Source: Bin87 sp965232895 (GTDB lineage: Bacteria; Chloroflexota; Dehalococcoidia; Lucifugimonadales; UBA3495). From it: a stretch of 64,000 nt of DNA. The stretch spans positions 2,914,001 to 2,978,000 of the forward strand of contig OZ247430.1 in assembly GCA_965232895.1 (NCBI GenBank), in the 5' to 3' direction. The translations under genes were made by a program, and so were the position numbers. A model generated the notes under the pieces. It was not told where the DNA came from. It worked only from the letters and a program-made list of their open reading frames with translations, and searched no databases. Position 1 is the stretch's first letter; every line of letters starts with the position of its first letter. Shown piece by piece: positions 61,793 to 64,000 of this stretch.

Positions 61793-62728
61793 CTAGGTGA
61801 CGGTTGCCAGATCCCTAAGCGACGCTGGCCTGAAAATGCCCGGGCGGGTGAGCCCATCGAACCGGTCGGGCCGCATCGCCTCGGCCAAACCCTCAAGGAC
61901 ATCGATCACGCGGGGTCCGTGCCGGCTGGGTATTTGCCCGTCGAACAGGTACACCCGGCCTTCCCGGACCGCGTTCAGCGCATTCCATTCTTCACGTTCC
62001 GCCAGCCGCGCCGTTTCCAGGATGGTCCGGTCCATGTTGAAGGCGCAGGGCATCACCATCACGTAGTCCGGCTGATACGCGATCACTTCATCCCATCCGA
62101 CCTCCCGTGACTTGCCCCACTTCTCGGCCAGTCCTTCAGCGCCACCCGCCAGTTCGACCAGCTCGGGCGTCCACTGCCCGGTGTTGCGCAGCGGCTCAAG
62201 CCAGTCGATGCAGAACACCTTCGGCTGGCTCCCGTCCCGGGCGCGCTCCGCAACGTAGGCGGAACGCTCCTGCAATTCTGTGACCAGACCCGAGGCGCTG
62301 CCCCCTGCTCCAGCGGCGTCGCCGATGCGCTGGATGTTGCCGTAGATGTCATCGAGGCTAGCGGGACGAATGCTCAAGATCTCGGGCTGGTAGTCCAGCG
62401 CTTTGCTGGCCGTTTCGAACACCGACCCGGCGCCCACCGCGCACACTTCGCACAGTTCCTGCGTGAGAATCAGGTCGGGCTGCAAGCGGCGCAAGAGGTC
62501 CTCGTCGATGATGTACACGGGATTGCCTGACGCCCGCGCCTGCTGAATGATCGTGTCGATTTCCGCGCTGGAGAGGTGGGACTTGCTGCGGACGCTCCGG
62601 CTGACGATGGGCAGTCCTCGGGCCTCCGCCGGATGGTCGCACATGTGAGAGATGCCAACCAGAGAATCGCCGAGCCCCAGGGCGAACACAATCTCCGTGG
62701 CGCTGGGCAGCAAAGAAATGATGCGCAT
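61793..62728 (-). CDS. Cobalamin-binding (BtuF-like) ABC-type binding protein
   Basis: 311 residues from ATG 62728. MRIISLLPSATEIVFALGLGDSLVGISHMCDHP and YIIDEDLLRRLQPDLILTQELCEVCAVG match class III periplasmic binding proteins for vitamin B12 or iron chelates. No signal peptide is present, so it may be cytoplasmic, as in many BtuF-like proteins annotated 'cobalamin-binding'. No permease nearby. Relevant because RdhA-like enzymes need corrinoid. Confidence 0.85.
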   Translation of the reverse strand: MRIISLLPSATEIVFALGLGDSLVGISHMCDHPAEARGLPIVSRSVRSKSHLSSAEIDTIIQQARASGNPVYIIDEDLLRRLQPDLILTQELCEVCAVGAGSVFETASKALDYQPEILSIRPASLDDIYGNIQRIGDAAGAGGSASGLVTELQERSAYVAERARDGSQPKVFCIDWLEPLRNTGQWTPELVELAGGAEGLAEKWGKSREVGWDEVIAYQPDYVMVMPCAFNMDRTILETARLAEREEWNALNAVREGRVYLFDGQIPSRHGPRVIDVLEGLAEAMRPDRFDGLTRPGIFRPASLRDLATVT

Positions 62729-62877
62729 GGCGGCATTGTAGGCCCACGGCACACGCTTGGCAAACACCGTGGGGTTGACAACGGACGCCGGACGGATGGG
62801 ATGGCACAGGTTCCGGAAAGCGGTCTGACGCTGGAATGGTATGATGAACGCCACCACCGCGCCGGGTACTCAGTGCC

Positions 62878-63543
62878 ATGACAACCACACCTGAACCAAT
62901 CGTCGCTTCACCCACCGCGAGCGTTCGCGTGACCGAGCTGGCCGGAACCATCCGCCTGGACCTGTCTGCCCTGGGCATCGACCACCGGGCGGCTGATTTC
63001 CCGGCGCGGTTCATCGAGCTCTGTGAGCGGAACAACCTTTACGAAATGGAAGTCAACGCTGCCGGAGAGTTGCTGATACTGCCCATGACCGGATTTCGCG
63101 GTAACCAGGAAGAGAATTTTGTCAATTATTTCGTGACAGGCTGGCGGCTCTCCAACGGAGGAGCCTCGTCATCCCAGACCAGTCGTTTTCGTCTTCCCTC
63201 GGGAGAGTTTCGCGGACCGGACGCGGCGTGGATCACGCAGGAACGGTTGGATGCATTGACGGAAGATGAATGGAATCGTGTAGTGGAAGGTGCGCCCGAT
63301 TTCGTGGTCGAAATCCGTTCCAGGACAGACGACCTGCTTCCGTTGCAAAATAAGATGGACCTGTGGTTGGCCGGTGGCGCGCGATTAGGATGGCTGATCG
63401 ATTCGGCAAATCGTCGCGTACATATTTACCGTTTGGGCCAACCAGAACCGGAAGTTCTCGAAGACCCCGAAACTCTGAGCGGCGAGGATGTGATGCTCGG
63501 CTTTTCCTTCCCGGTTCGGCAGTACATTTTCGACCTGCGCTGA
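62878..63543 (+). CDS. Uma2 family endonuclease-like protein
   Basis: 221 residues. A longer N-terminus (DLSALGIDHRAADFPARFIELCERNNLYEME) precedes the Uma2 core: GEFRGPDAAWITQERL, PDFVVEIRSRTDDLLPLQNKMDLWLAGGARLGWLID, with Asp, Glu and Lys in place. It is the fourth Uma2-type gene in the window. Divergent from the BtuF-like gene. Confidence 0.88.
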   Translation: MTTTPEPIVASPTASVRVTELAGTIRLDLSALGIDHRAADFPARFIELCERNNLYEMEVNAAGELLILPMTGFRGNQEENFVNYFVTGWRLSNGGASSSQTSRFRLPSGEFRGPDAAWITQERLDALTEDEWNRVVEGAPDFVVEIRSRTDDLLPLQNKMDLWLAGGARLGWLIDSANRRVHIYRLGQPEPEVLEDPETLSGEDVMLGFSFPVRQYIFDLR

Positions 63544-63557
63544 TACCATTGGCTGCA

Positions 63558-64000
63558 ATGGCTGCTCGCGTCCTCAAAGGCAACGAAATCGCCGCCGACC
63601 TCCGCGCTGAGGTTGCGACCGGCGTGGCCGATCTTGTTGCGGCCGGAGGACCCACGCCAGGTCTGGCCGCCATCCTCGTGGGCAATGACCCGGCTTCCGG
63701 CGTCTATGTACGTAACAAAGGCCGGGCGTGCGCGGAAGCCGGCATATTCTCCGAAATATTCTACATGCCCGCGGACGTGTCTCAGGCCAACCTCCTGAGC
63801 CTGATCGACCAGTTGAACCAGGACACCAGGTTCCATGGCATCCTGGTCCAACTCCCCCTGCCTGACGGCATCGACGAACACACGGTCATCGAGCGCGTTG
63901 ACCCCAGCAAGGACGTGGACGGCCTCCATCCCACCAGCCAGGGTCGAATGCTCCAGGGAGAGCCCGCCTACCTGCCCTGCACTCCCTCCGGCGTACAGCA
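63558..64000 (+). CDS. folD: FolD bifunctional protein, truncated by window end
   Basis: First 147 residues from ATG 63558. MAARVLKGNEIAADLRAEV, GLAAILVGNDPASGVYVRNKGRACAEAG (the Y...K catalytic motif), HGILVQLPLPDGIDEHTVIERVDPSKDVDGLHP and YLPCTPSGV are diagnostic. It interconverts 5,10-methylene- and 10-formyl-tetrahydrofolate. The stop lies beyond 64000. Confidence 0.95.
   Translation, partial: MAARVLKGNEIAADLRAEVATGVADLVAAGGPTPGLAAILVGNDPASGVYVRNKGRACAEAGIFSEIFYMPADVSQANLLSLIDQLNQDTRFHGILVQLPLPDGIDEHTVIERVDPSKDVDGLHPTSQGRMLQGEPAYLPCTPSGVQ

Overview
The window is a GC-rich, gene-dense bacterial chromosome segment with genes on both strands and no rRNA or tRNA that I can recognise. The gene mix suggests a Chloroflexota lineage near SAR202/Dehalococcoidia: a cytoplasmic reductive-dehalogenase-like iron-sulfur protein, a DUF1800/DUF1501 pair, several Uma2-type nucleases, LigB-type dioxygenases, FAD/GMC oxidoreductases, MFS carriers and many intergenic palindromes. 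That assignment is inference; no marker gene settles it.

Layout. 1-5,000: DUF4058 protein, CoA-binding protein, cupin, a triplicated RelE/HigB-type toxin-antitoxin block whose third toxin has decayed, and an SMP-30-like protein. 5,000-8,720: a nucleobase permease with an extra C-terminal domain, a frameshifted IS4-type insertion sequence framed by 22-bp palindromes, and an internally deleted IS66 relic. 8,720-18,320 (mostly minus): galU, two MFS carriers each beside an Uma2 nuclease, a winged-helix/Uma2 overlap pair, a cysteine-rich mini-protein, two coiled-coil paralogues made by a tandem duplication, and a TcuA-like flavoprotein. 18,530-28,040: GMC oxidoreductase, aminotransferase, Uma2, MaoC-like protein, ATP sulfurylase, enoyl-CoA hydratase, NYN protein and threonine synthase. 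28,080-33,750: MBL exonuclease, a peroxiredoxin with in-frame UGA at the peroxidatic position (probable selenoprotein), a GreA with an N-terminal extension, a DUF1989 protein, a quinone oxidoreductase and a SprT-like metalloprotease. Three 152-bp MITE copies lie between 24,424 and 31,073.

33,900-36,780 is the most unusual block: a near-consensus promoter, about 450 bases of hairpin-rich sequence without a convincing gene, then aspartate decarboxylase (panD) followed by three SAM methyltransferase genes, one of them internally deleted. Aspartate to beta-alanine and then N-methylation to beta-alanine betaine is a plausible reading. Next come a TPP riboswitch with terminator, an SSS-family transporter and thiC (thiamine precursor supply), a VapBC-like pair, and tandem LigB dioxygenases.

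44,800-64,000: a thioredoxin-reductase-like and MBL hydrolase pair, the RdhA-like protein, an aminotransferase, plsY-der, a HEPN-like protein, argF, a DUF2335 gene broken by an amber codon, a FlK-like thioesterase, the DUF1800-DUF1501-NHL operon, a secreted leucine-rich-repeat protein, a Rieske protein, a cobalamin-binding-type protein, another Uma2, and folD running off the end.
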